Assembly: GCA_903846075.1 (NCBI GenBank)
Contig: CAIMZW010000041.1
Span: forward strand, 1 to 64,000
DNA: 64,000 nt
Reading direction: 5' to 3'
Source: an uncultured Actinomycetes bacterium
GTDB lineage: Bacteria; Actinomycetota; Actinomycetes; Nanopelagicales; Nanopelagicaceae
Below the pieces are notes generated by a model. That model made no database searches and had not been told where the DNA came from. It saw only the letters and a list, made by a program, of their open reading frames with translations. The stretch's first letter is position 1. Every line of letters begins with the position of its first letter. This document shows positions 1 through 8,327 of this stretch, piece after piece. The translations under genes and the position numbers were made by a program.

Positions 1-1879
1 GAACATATGCGAAGAGCGCCTCTGATTTGTCGGTAGCAACGACGCCGTAGAGAAAAGCGCTTTGGTCTGGATGATCAACGCGAACTGTTCGACCTGAATG
101 AAGAAGAGATCGCTTCTCTTTGTAGAGGGAGACCCAAGAACGAAGAATTTTTAACTCATCCTCGTTTGCCTCCGTGATATCCCATTCAATTCCGGCATGA
201 CCGAAGAGCGCATTGACGGCACGGAAACTGATTTCATGAGTTCTGGCGGTTTGATGACCATGCGTTGGTCCGATATGAGTACCTAGAAGTTCGGGTGGCA
301 TAACGAGTGAAGTCCAACGCTGAATTGTCTGACGTTCGAGAGCATCATTGTTATCGCTAGTCCAGAAACGATCAACCAAGTCAACTACTCCCAGATCAAC
401 TCTCGCACCGCCTGAGGCGCAGCTTTCAATCTCTAACTTAGGATGGCGTCGTTTTAATTCGGAGAACAAACGATAAATTGCCAAAGTTTGATTATGCACG
501 GCCGCCTGGCCGAAATGGCCTGGTTCAATGAGAGCTCGGTTGTGGTCCCATTTAATGTAAGCAATGTTGTACTCACTCAAGACCGCATCGACCTGACCCA
601 GAACGTGGTCAAAAGCACCGGGGTGAGTTAAGTCCAGAACCAACTGATTTCGCCACAGCGGTGGAGTTCGATCTGCGACATGCAAAATCCATTCCGGGTG
701 TGCTCGATAGAGATCTGAATCTGGATTGACCATCTCCCCCTCGAACCAGAGTCCGAACTCGATTCCTCTGGCATTTATATATTCAATGATCGGATGTAAA
801 CCATTAGGCCAAACGGCGGGATCCACTACCCAATCGCCTAGACCAGCGCGGTCATGCCTGCGATCATGAAACCAACCATCATCAAGAACCATGCGTTCAA
901 CGCCAATTGCCGCTGCAGCATCGGTTATTTCTTTAATCTTCGCTTCATCGTGAGCAAAGTAGACCGCCTCCCAAACATTCAAAGTGAGAGGACGTGGTCG
1001 AATATTTGTTGGATGTGTCGGCCGAGCGCGCAACCAAGAATGGTAATGATCGCTCAATCCATCCAAGCCTTCATCGCTGTAATTGGCGATGACTGAAGGG
1101 ATTTGGTAGCTGGCACCTGGTGCCAGTTGAATTTCGCCCGGAAGGAGGAGCTCTCCGGCTCCGATGGATTGCGTGCCCTCTGCGATTCGTTCCACGTGAT
1201 GAACGGTGTTTCCACTCCATGCCAAGCTCAACGCCCAGGCTTCACCTCGAGCAAAATTGGTTTCGCGAGTCAAGGCAACTTGAGCGATTGTGTAGTCGTG
1301 ACCTGACCTACCCTCTCTTCCTTCTCGAGAGGTAAGACCTGAGACGATCTCTCGGCGCTGCGGATGGCGTTCGTGAGACCAACGACCAGTGAAATCTAAA
1401 ACTTCGCGGGCGCGTTCGGCCAGTGGCAGCCAATAAAGGAATTGATCAACAGTGTAAGCATCTGTTCCTAAATTGGTGAGCACTGCCGAGATTTTCAGGA
1501 CTGCTTGGGGTGATAAATCAAATGCAAAATCAAGCCGTAACTGCGCCTCTTGGTCGATGAGCTCTGCTACTAGATGGTTACCTTGATGAGAATAATTGGT
1601 GAGAATAAATTGCGTCGACCAACTCTGTCCATTGCGGTGACCGACAAGGGTTGGGTGTCCCATGAATCCATGAGAATTTTCGCGCATGATCCCAGCGATG
1701 AGTGGTTGATCAGAACTGCTGTGAGAGACGGATTTTGTTGTCGCAGCGCGAAGATCTTCGGCGCCACCTAGTTCACCAAGTTCACCGCCCCAATAGAGGA
1801 TGGAGAGAATCTCATCTTTTGTGTCGAGGAGAAGAGAAGTTCCAGCGGCGTGCAAATGAATAAGCGCATTCGGTTCCAT
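1..1879 (-). CDS. Alpha-galactosidase, GH36 (3' end outside window)
   Basis: Hydrolyses terminal alpha-1,6-galactosides (melibiose/raffinose type), presumably in the cytosol as no signal peptide is seen. I translated the minus strand from ATG at 1879; the frame stays open to the window edge (about 626 codons seen, family about 700). GH36 motifs are clear: LDDGWF, GLWFEGEMVNP (most members read WFEPEMV), YIKWDHNR with the likely nucleophile Asp near residue 445, and ESCASGGARVDLG with the likely acid/base Asp near residue 495. A GGAGAAG ribosome site precedes the ATG. It is divergent from lacZ with about 140 bases between, suggesting shared control. Family assignment is firm; exact substrate is inference. 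Confidence 0.93.
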   Translation of the reverse strand, partial: MEPNALIHLHAAGTSLLLDTKDEILSILYWGGELGELGGAEDLRAATTKSVSHSSSDQPLIAGIMRENSHGFMGHPTLVGHRNGQSWSTQFILTNYSHQGNHLVAELIDQEAQLRLDFAFDLSPQAVLKISAVLTNLGTDAYTVDQFLYWLPLAERAREVLDFTGRWSHERHPQRREIVSGLTSREGREGRSGHDYTIAQVALTRETNFARGEAWALSLAWSGNTVHHVERIAEGTQSIGAGELLLPGEIQLAPGASYQIPSVIANYSDEGLDGLSDHYHSWLRARPTHPTNIRPRPLTLNVWEAVYFAHDEAKIKEITDAAAAIGVERMVLDDGWFHDRRHDRAGLGDWVVDPAVWPNGLHPIIEYINARGIEFGLWFEGEMVNPDSDLYRAHPEWILHVADRTPPLWRNQLVLDLTHPGAFDHVLGQVDAVLSEYNIAYIKWDHNRALIEPGHFGQAAVHNQTLAIYRLFSELKRRHPKLEIESCASGGARVDLGVVDLVDRFWTSDNNDALERQTIQRWTSLVMPPELLGTHIGPTHGHQTARTHEISFRAVNALFGHAGIEWDITEANEDELKILRSWVSLYKEKRSLLHSGRTVRVDHPDQSAFLYGVVATDKSEALFAYV

Positions 1880-2019
1880 GGTCTTCTCCGGTTCTCATTT
1901 TCCTCAACCTAACAATTTCAGACTCTACTAGAGCCATTTACATTCCGTTTCAAAATGATTATCACTAGAGTTGTCATTCTCAATTCGGTGAAAATCCCGA
2001 CAAAATAATGGAGCCAAGA
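1880..2019. promoter_or_regulatory. Divergent promoter region of alpha-gal and lacZ
   Basis: Intergenic region between two divergent galactosidase genes. It holds a perfect 11-base palindrome CTCTA-C-TAGAG at 1923-1933 and a second CTAGAG half at 1964-1969, about 36 bases away, which could be operator sites for a sugar-responsive repressor. No regulator gene is visible in the window. TTGTCA at 1971-1976 resembles a -35 box but I see no good -10 partner. Function is inferred from position. Confidence 0.35.
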
Positions 2020-5000
2020 GTGAAATATTGGAACAGCCCTGAAACAACTGCCGTTAATCGCGAACCGATGCTCAATGTCGAACACGCGGACTCCCTCTCC
2101 CTTAACGGTCAATGGCGATTTCAACTTTTACGCTCTCCGGACTTGCAACCAACCGATTCTTGGAGCTCTATTCCGGTCCCTGGGCTCTGGACCATGCAAC
2201 CCGAATCAGAGATTTTTTGGGATAAGCCGATCTACACCAATGTGCAGATGCCTTTTGAAGAGTTGCCCCCGGCTGTTCCGGCACTCAACCCAACCGGTAT
2301 CTTCGAACGAGAATTTTCAGTTCCAACGGCTTGGAAAGGCAAGCGTGTCGTTCTGCAAATTGGTGGCTTCGAATCTGTCGCAATCGTTTCGATAAATGGA
2401 GTCGAAGTAGGCGTTGCAAAAGATTCTCGCTTGGCCTCCGATTTTGATATTACTTCCTTCCTTACTTCCCGAAAGAACAACCTTCAAATCAAAGTTGTTA
2501 AGTGGTCAGACGCCACCTTTGTTGAAGATCAAGATCAGTGGTGGCATGGTGGAATAACTCGCGCCGTCACCTTATTTGCGACCGAAAAAGTTCATATCTC
2601 TCGCTTCTACGCGACGGCCGGATTAGCCAAAGATGGCTCAACCGGAACTCTCAATATTCGCGCCTTTCTCGACAGCATTGATAATCAACTTCTTGAAGGT
2701 TGGACGGCCTCTGCCCGAGTTGAGGGGGTAGCTAAAAAAAGTTCACCCGTTATGTCCAAAACGTTGACTTCACACGTTCGCCCTAACTGGACTGAGATAT
2801 CAGAGGAGCACAAACGGGTCGGGAGCAATTTTTTCCATGGTGAATATTGGAACGGTAAAATTCCGGCCTCGGTTATATCAACATTGCGTGAACTTGAACC
2901 TCCAACACCCGGGTACGCAGAATTCAATGTTTCGATTCCTAATATTTCTCCTTGGTCGGCCGAAAAACCCCAGCTCTATTCCCTCGTCGCGGAATTAAAA
3001 GATCCATCAGGTAGCGTCGTCGAGTCATTCACACAAAAAATCGGTTTTCGCGATGTTCGGGTCGTTGGCCATGACCTCTTAGTAAATGGGAAGGCAGTCA
3101 TTCTCTACGGAATGAACCGTCACGATTTCAACGCCATAACGGGACGTGTTCTCACTCGCGAAGATATGCGAAACGACCTTCTTCAACTGAAGCGATTTAA
3201 TTTCAATGCGGTTCGAACTTCTCACTACCCAAATGATCCAGCACTTTTGGAGATTGCTGATGAACTTGGTTTTTATGTGATTGGTGAGGCAAATATTGAG
3301 TCTCACGCATTTCAAGACAGTCTCTGCAATGACCAGAGATACCTCAACGCCTTTGTCGATCGAATCGCTCGAATGGTCCAGCGAGACATTCATCATCCCA
3401 GCGTGATCCTCTGGTCCCTTGGCAATGAATCAGGCCATGGCTTCAATCACGAAGCAGCCGCTTCGTATGTCCGTTCATTTGATCCAACTCGGCCGTTACA
3501 TTACGAAGGAGCCATCCGAGGCAACTGGACAAAGGGTCATTCGGTGACTGATGTCGTTTGCCCGATGTATCCATCCATTGCCGCAATCACCTCCTATGCA
3601 AAGTCACCGCTCCTGGATCGTCCATTGATTATGTGCGAGTACTCCCATGCCATGGGCAATAGCAATGGAACGTTGGCTGAGTATTGGCAAGCCGTCCACG
3701 ACCTTCCTGGACTTCAAGGAGGATTCATCTGGGAATTCTGGGATCACGGAATAACTCAGCACATGCCCGATGGAACTACTCGCTCGGCTTATGGTGGAGA
3801 TTTTGGTGAGACCAAACACGATGGAAACTTCTGCTGTGATGGCATGGTCTTTCCAGATCGAAGCCCAAAGCCCGCGATGGTTGAATTCCGAAATATCGCA
3901 ACACCTTTGGCTATCACAGCCCTTTCTGCCAATTCTGGAAAATTCAAAGTCTTCAATAAAAACTTCTTCCTTGATTCTTCCGGGTATGAAGTCCGATGGG
4001 AGATTTCGGCCAATGGTTTAACTGTGGAGTCAGGCAAAGTGGCTCTACCGACCATTGCTGCCAGAGGCTCTGCCACTATTCAGATAGCCGCCAAGAAACT
4101 GAAAGATACTTCGGACCTCGGCGAGCGCTTTGTTACCTTCACCATCCTGACAAAGAACTCGACTGAATGGCTTCGTGCCAAAAGCGAGATCGGTTTTGCC
4201 CAGTTCGCTCTAGCATCTAAGGCTCTGCCTAAGATGAAAATTTCACGTTCGAATGAACTCTCTTCCATCATCGATTCTGATGGCTCCATTCATTTGCCAC
4301 ATGGCCAATCAATTCCATCTCTCACGCTCTTCCGTGCCCCTACCGATAACGACCGAATCGGTCATATGGCGGCCCGTTGGCTTCGCTGGGGATTGGATCG
4401 ACTCGAAGTAAAGAGCGCTAAGGTATCTCGTGGCGAAAGTTCGACCACGATCAAGAAAACCTGGCAGAGCCGAACTGGTATTGAGATCAAACATACCCAA
4501 GTTGTCACTCAAGTAGCCGGTGGTCTCCAAGTCACGGAATCCGTGGTCTTACCTAAGGCGCTGCACGATGTAGCTCGAATCGGTACCAACTTTGAACTTG
4601 ATGGCGAACTATGCAACCTCACCTACTTTGGCGTTGGTCCACACGAGACCTACCCAGATCGCAAAATTGGAAAAGTTGGGCAATATTCATCATCGGTTGC
4701 CGACCAATATGTTCCTTATGTCCGACCACAAGAAAATGGTGGCCATGCCGGAGTTCGTTGGTTTGCCCTAACTTCCAAGAGTGCTCAACGGGTTCGGGTC
4801 TTCTTTGACCAACCGCTTCAACTCTCGGTTACCGAAAATCGAGCGCAAGACTTAGCCGCCGCGACTCACAATGTCGAAGTAAAGCCTTCAGGCAATACCA
4901 TCGTTACCTTCGATATCGCCCACCGCGGAGTCGGTACCGCCTCGTGTGGTCCAGATACCCTCGATCAATACTTGATCAAACCAGGCACCTATGAGTGGAC

Positions 5001-5022
5001 CTGGACTTTTCTCACAGATTAG
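2020..5022 (+). CDS. lacZ: Beta-galactosidase, GH2 LacZ type
   Basis: Cytosolic hydrolase of lactose and other beta-galactosides. About 1000 residues, the usual LacZ length: N-terminal jelly-roll (about 40-210), Ig-like domains, TIM barrel (about 330-620) and C-terminal beta-sandwich small chain (about 720-1000). The acid/base signature LGNESGHG (Glu about 470) and nucleophile signature IMCEYSHAMGN (Glu about 540) are intact. I prefer the GTG at 2020 to the ATG at 2008: GGAG lies 6 bases before the GTG, whereas the ATG has no ribosome site, and LacZ proteins often begin close to this KYW motif. It precedes galT by about 80 bases that contain a strong hairpin. Family certain; start moderately sure. 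Confidence 0.95.
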   Translation: MKYWNSPETTAVNREPMLNVEHADSLSLNGQWRFQLLRSPDLQPTDSWSSIPVPGLWTMQPESEIFWDKPIYTNVQMPFEELPPAVPALNPTGIFEREFSVPTAWKGKRVVLQIGGFESVAIVSINGVEVGVAKDSRLASDFDITSFLTSRKNNLQIKVVKWSDATFVEDQDQWWHGGITRAVTLFATEKVHISRFYATAGLAKDGSTGTLNIRAFLDSIDNQLLEGWTASARVEGVAKKSSPVMSKTLTSHVRPNWTEISEEHKRVGSNFFHGEYWNGKIPASVISTLRELEPPTPGYAEFNVSIPNISPWSAEKPQLYSLVAELKDPSGSVVESFTQKIGFRDVRVVGHDLLVNGKAVILYGMNRHDFNAITGRVLTREDMRNDLLQLKRFNFNAVRTSHYPNDPALLEIADELGFYVIGEANIESHAFQDSLCNDQRYLNAFVDRIARMVQRDIHHPSVILWSLGNESGHGFNHEAAASYVRSFDPTRPLHYEGAIRGNWTKGHSVTDVVCPMYPSIAAITSYAKSPLLDRPLIMCEYSHAMGNSNGTLAEYWQAVHDLPGLQGGFIWEFWDHGITQHMPDGTTRSAYGGDFGETKHDGNFCCDGMVFPDRSPKPAMVEFRNIATPLAITALSANSGKFKVFNKNFFLDSSGYEVRWEISANGLTVESGKVALPTIAARGSATIQIAAKKLKDTSDLGERFVTFTILTKNSTEWLRAKSEIGFAQFALASKALPKMKISRSNELSSIIDSDGSIHLPHGQSIPSLTLFRAPTDNDRIGHMAARWLRWGLDRLEVKSAKVSRGESSTTIKKTWQSRTGIEIKHTQVVTQVAGGLQVTESVVLPKALHDVARIGTNFELDGELCNLTYFGVGPHETYPDRKIGKVGQYSSSVADQYVPYVRPQENGGHAGVRWFALTSKSAQRVRVFFDQPLQLSVTENRAQDLAAATHNVEVKPSGNTIVTFDIAHRGVGTASCGPDTLDQYLIKPGTYEWTWTFLTD

Positions 5023-5028
5023 TCACGC

Positions 5029-5067
5029 CTGCGGCCTTCCGATGTCATTGAAATGGGCAGGCCGCAG
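5029..5067 (+). terminator. Hairpin between lacZ and galT
   Basis: Nine-base perfect stem CTGCGGCCT / AGGCCGCAG with a 21-base loop, starting 7 bases after the lacZ stop. There is no T-run, so it may be a weak or Rho-assisted terminator, or an mRNA 3'-end stabiliser separating lacZ from galTEK. Confidence 0.45.
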
Positions 5068-5093
5068 ACACCCCTTTCAAGACTAGTTAAGAT
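5065..5093 (+). promoter_or_regulatory. Putative galT promoter
   Basis: CAGACA at 5065-5070 (matches the GACA of TTGACA), a 17-base spacer, then TAAGAT at 5088-5093. The predicted transcription start falls at about the GTG at 5102, giving a leaderless galT mRNA. No Shine-Dalgarno sequence is present. Unverified prediction. Confidence 0.4.
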
Positions 5094-5101
5094 TGGTAAT
5101 C

Positions 5102-6223
5102 GTGAGCCTGGAAAACAAAGTGACCTTAGGCGCTGGTGTCATTCGTTCGCAATTACGAATGGCAGATGGCCGCAAAATTCGCTACTACGACTCGACTGCG
5201 GCGACCCGAACGGCATCAGATCAACGCCCGGAAGAACCGCAGCCACCCATTGGCGAGATGCGCCTGGACTTACTGACTAACGAGTGGATTGCTATTGCCG
5301 CCCACCGACAGGGGCGAATCTTCCTACCGCCGAAGGAACTCTGCCCTCTCTGCCCTACGACCGGAGATCTTCTCTCGGAAATCCCGGATAGCAGTTACGA
5401 GGTTGTAGTTTTCGACAACAGATTCCCATCCTTGAAGAATCCCGAGTCCTCTTGGCATCTACCCGAGGCCAACGGTCTCGTTACCGAGATCCCCAGCGCC
5501 GCCGGAATCTGTGAAGTCGTCTGCTTCACCGCAGACCACGGCTCTTCCTTCGGTCAACTTGAACCTCAACAGATCCGAACTGTGGTTGAAGCCTGGCGAG
5601 ATCGAACCCGTGAATTATCGAATTTGGATTTCGTCGAACAAATTTTTCCTTTTGAAAATCGAGGCGAAGAAATCGGCGTAACACTTGCTCATCCCCATGG
5701 TCAGATTTATGCCTACTCCTTCTTGCCACCTCGAACTGAAAAAATGTTGCGAGTAGCCACTGAATATTTTGCCGAGAATAATCGAGTCCTCCTCGACGAC
5801 ATTATCGCTCGAGAGATAAATGACGAAGTTCGCATCATTGCGAAAAACGAACACTGGATTGCCTACGTTCCCTTTGCCGCGCGTTACCCCTTTGAGATCC
5901 ATGTAGCTCCGCTGGTCGGAGTACCCGACTTGGCCACTCTCTCCGATGACGCTGCAGATGCTTTTCCGACTATTGCCAAAGAAGTTCTACAAAGACTTGA
6001 TGGCGTGTTCGGAATTCCGATGGCCTACATTGCTGCTTGGCATCAAGCTCCGGTGAAACAAGGTCGCGATGTTCTGCGATTACATTGGCAAATCACTAGC
6101 GTGCGCCGGGCGCCAGGTAAGTTGAAATACCTAGCGGGATCTGAATCTGCAATGGGCGCCTTCATTATGGATATGAAACCAGAGCAATCCGCAACTCAAT
6201 TGCGAGAGGTCGTCCTAACGTGA
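5102..6223 (+). CDS. galT: Galactose-1-phosphate uridylyltransferase
   Basis: Second Leloir enzyme: exchanges galactose-1-phosphate with UDP-glucose to give UDP-galactose and glucose-1-phosphate. The HIT-superfamily active-site signature AHPHGQIYAY is present; the second His (about residue 199) is the likely uridylylated nucleophile. A CPLCP pair near residue 80 fits the N-terminal zinc site of the family. 373 residues from the GTG at 5102; a TTG three codons upstream (5093) is possible, but it overlaps the putative -10 box. Its end overlaps the galE start by 4 bases, indicating coupled translation in a galT-galE-galK operon. Confidence 0.95.
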   Translation: MSLENKVTLGAGVIRSQLRMADGRKIRYYDSTAATRTASDQRPEEPQPPIGEMRLDLLTNEWIAIAAHRQGRIFLPPKELCPLCPTTGDLLSEIPDSSYEVVVFDNRFPSLKNPESSWHLPEANGLVTEIPSAAGICEVVCFTADHGSSFGQLEPQQIRTVVEAWRDRTRELSNLDFVEQIFPFENRGEEIGVTLAHPHGQIYAYSFLPPRTEKMLRVATEYFAENNRVLLDDIIAREINDEVRIIAKNEHWIAYVPFAARYPFEIHVAPLVGVPDLATLSDDAADAFPTIAKEVLQRLDGVFGIPMAYIAAWHQAPVKQGRDVLRLHWQITSVRRAPGKLKYLAGSESAMGAFIMDMKPEQSATQLREVVLT

Positions 6224-7170
6224 AGATACTTGTCACTGGTGGTGCCGGGTATATCGGTTCAACTGCAGTTTCTATTCTGTTAGATCGTGGCTTCGACGTA
6301 AACGTTATCGATGACTGCAGCACAGGATACGCGGCAAGTGTCGATTCACGTGCAACCTTCTTTCAGAAAAGTATTCTCGAACCTGCTGCTCTTGATTATG
6401 CGCTTCAAGGCTGCGATGCAGTTATGCATTTCGCCGCTAAATCTCTCGTAGGTGAATCCGTCGTCAAACCCGAGATTTATTGGGAGACCAATGCCTACGG
6501 TTCTCGCCTTCTGCTTAATGCCATGCGACGTAACGGCGTTGAGAAATTAGTTTTCTCGTCAACCGCAGCCACCTATGGTGACTCTAAAGAAAATCCCATA
6601 ACTGAAAACTCTGCGACGTCACCGACAAATCCTTATGGGGCATCAAAGTTGGCAGTGGATTACATGATTTCGGCCCAATCAACCGCCTACGGCCTATCAG
6701 CTGCCAGCCTTCGCTACTTCAATGTTGCAGGCGCTCTCAAGACCGAGAACGGTTGGCTCGCTGAGAAACATAACCCTGAGACCCATCTGATTCCGAACTT
6801 GCTTCGCTCCACACCAGAGTCGCCGATGAAAATCTTTGGCACTGACTGGCCAACTCCAGACGGTACTTGTATCCGTGACTACATCCACGTCGTTGATTTG
6901 ATCGAAGCCCACATTAAAGCTTTAGAGAATCTCACTCCCGGCCGACACGAGATCATTAATCTCGGCAGCGGCGGCGGTTACTCCGTCAAAGAAGTTCTTG
7001 CTGCGGCAGAAAAAGTACTTGGTCGATCGATTCCGGCGATTGCGACAGATCGCAGGGCCGGTGATCCTGCAGTATTGGTCGCAGATATCTCGAAAGCGCG
7101 CGCCGTATTGGGTTGGCAACCAGAACGTTCTTTGCAATCAATGGTCTCGGATGCTTGGGAGTCTTTTTAA
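6220..7170 (+). CDS. galE: UDP-glucose 4-epimerase
   Basis: Interconverts UDP-galactose and UDP-glucose with bound NAD. Extended short-chain dehydrogenase: GGAGYIG nucleotide-binding loop at residues 7-13, catalytic YGASK (Tyr139, Lys143) and preceding SSTAATYG. At 316 residues it is slightly shorter than many GalE proteins (about 330). It begins with GTG inside the galT stop (4-base overlap) and ends directly at the galK start, so the three genes form a tight operon. It may also supply UDP-galactose for envelope sugars. Confidence 0.94.
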   Translation: MKILVTGGAGYIGSTAVSILLDRGFDVNVIDDCSTGYAASVDSRATFFQKSILEPAALDYALQGCDAVMHFAAKSLVGESVVKPEIYWETNAYGSRLLLNAMRRNGVEKLVFSSTAATYGDSKENPITENSATSPTNPYGASKLAVDYMISAQSTAYGLSAASLRYFNVAGALKTENGWLAEKHNPETHLIPNLLRSTPESPMKIFGTDWPTPDGTCIRDYIHVVDLIEAHIKALENLTPGRHEIINLGSGGGYSVKEVLAAAEKVLGRSIPAIATDRRAGDPAVLVADISKARAVLGWQPERSLQSMVSDAWESF

Positions 7171-8319
7171 GTGGAAACGCTCGCTCAACAATTTTCGTCC
7201 TATTTTTCGATCGCTCCTGACGTTATCGCCCAAGCTCCAGGACGAGTCAATCTCATCGGTGAGCACATCGATTACAGCGATGGCTATGTACTTCCCTTCG
7301 CGATTAAAGATGTCACGATGGTTGCAATCTCTCGCCGCGATGATCGAGAGATTCATATTCGATCGATCCAACGCCCTGGCGATCTCAACCTAACCTCGCT
7401 GGATGAATTATCTCCGCAAACTGGTCAGATCTGGGCTCGCTATCCACTGGGCGTCATCTGGGCAATTGCGGGGCTGGATGATCAACATCATTTAACTGGA
7501 TTAAATATTTTGATTGATGGAAAGGTTCCACTCGGGGCGGGGTTATCCTCCAGCGCTGCGTTGGAATGCTCCATTGCGACAGCGCTCAATGAACTCTTCG
7601 ATCTCAACCTCTCCCTCACTGAATTGGCTTGGCTCACCCAGCGCGCAGAAAATGATTATGTTGGAATGCCTTGCGGAATCATGGATCAATCAATTTCACT
7701 CATGGGTAAAGCTGGCTCGGCTCTGCTCCTTGATACTCGAGATCTCTCGACCGAAGCAATTCCCTTTGAAATCGCCTCAGCAGGTCTGGAACTTCTTATT
7801 ATCGATACTCAAGCCCACCATGCTTTGGTGGATGGCGGATATGCCGAACGTCGTGCCTCCTGCGAAAAAGCGGTTGCCGATTTAGGCATAACTTCACTTC
7901 GTGATATCAGCGTCGATGATTTTTATGCTCAAGGAACACTCTTAGACCAAACGACATTTATTCGTGCTCGTCATGCCGTTACTGAAATGCAGCGAGTTCT
8001 GGATGCTGTCGCAGTTCTCAAAGCGAGAGACTTTATTAGTCTGGGAAAGTTGCTCAATCAATCGCATGCTTCTTTGCGCGATGACTACACGGTTTCTTGC
8101 CCAGAGCTTGATCTCGCAGTGAGCGTTTCACAATCTCAAGGGGCACTCGGGGCGCGCATGGTCGGCGGCGGCTTCGGCGGCAGTGCAATTGCTCTCATCA
8201 AAGTTGAGAGTGCACCTAAAATCCGAGAAGCCATCACCACCGCCTTTGCCAAACACGGCTTCACATCACCTCGATTTTTCAATTCGCTGCCAAGTGACGG
8301 CGCCAAGATTCTTCATTGA
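7171..8319 (+). CDS. galK: Galactokinase
   Basis: ATP-dependent phosphorylation of galactose to galactose-1-phosphate, first Leloir step. GHMP kinase family: the signature GRVNLIGEHIDYSDGYV near residue 25, the ATP loop PLGAGLSSSAALE near residue 120, and the C-terminal MVGGGFGGSAIAL loop. 382 residues, normal length. It starts with GTG immediately after the galE stop, with no gap. The unusual gene order (lacZ first, kinase last) still gives a complete route from lactose to glucose plus glucose-1-phosphate. Confidence 0.95.
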   Translation: METLAQQFSSYFSIAPDVIAQAPGRVNLIGEHIDYSDGYVLPFAIKDVTMVAISRRDDREIHIRSIQRPGDLNLTSLDELSPQTGQIWARYPLGVIWAIAGLDDQHHLTGLNILIDGKVPLGAGLSSSAALECSIATALNELFDLNLSLTELAWLTQRAENDYVGMPCGIMDQSISLMGKAGSALLLDTRDLSTEAIPFEIASAGLELLIIDTQAHHALVDGGYAERRASCEKAVADLGITSLRDISVDDFYAQGTLLDQTTFIRARHAVTEMQRVLDAVAVLKARDFISLGKLLNQSHASLRDDYTVSCPELDLAVSVSQSQGALGARMVGGGFGGSAIALIKVESAPKIREAITTAFAKHGFTSPRFFNSLPSDGAKILH

Positions 8320-8327
8320 CACTCGCC

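Noticed and set aside
1950-1970. Fur/Zur-like AAAATGATTATCA upstream of lacZ
   Set aside because: Only one good half; no reason for metal control of galactosidases.
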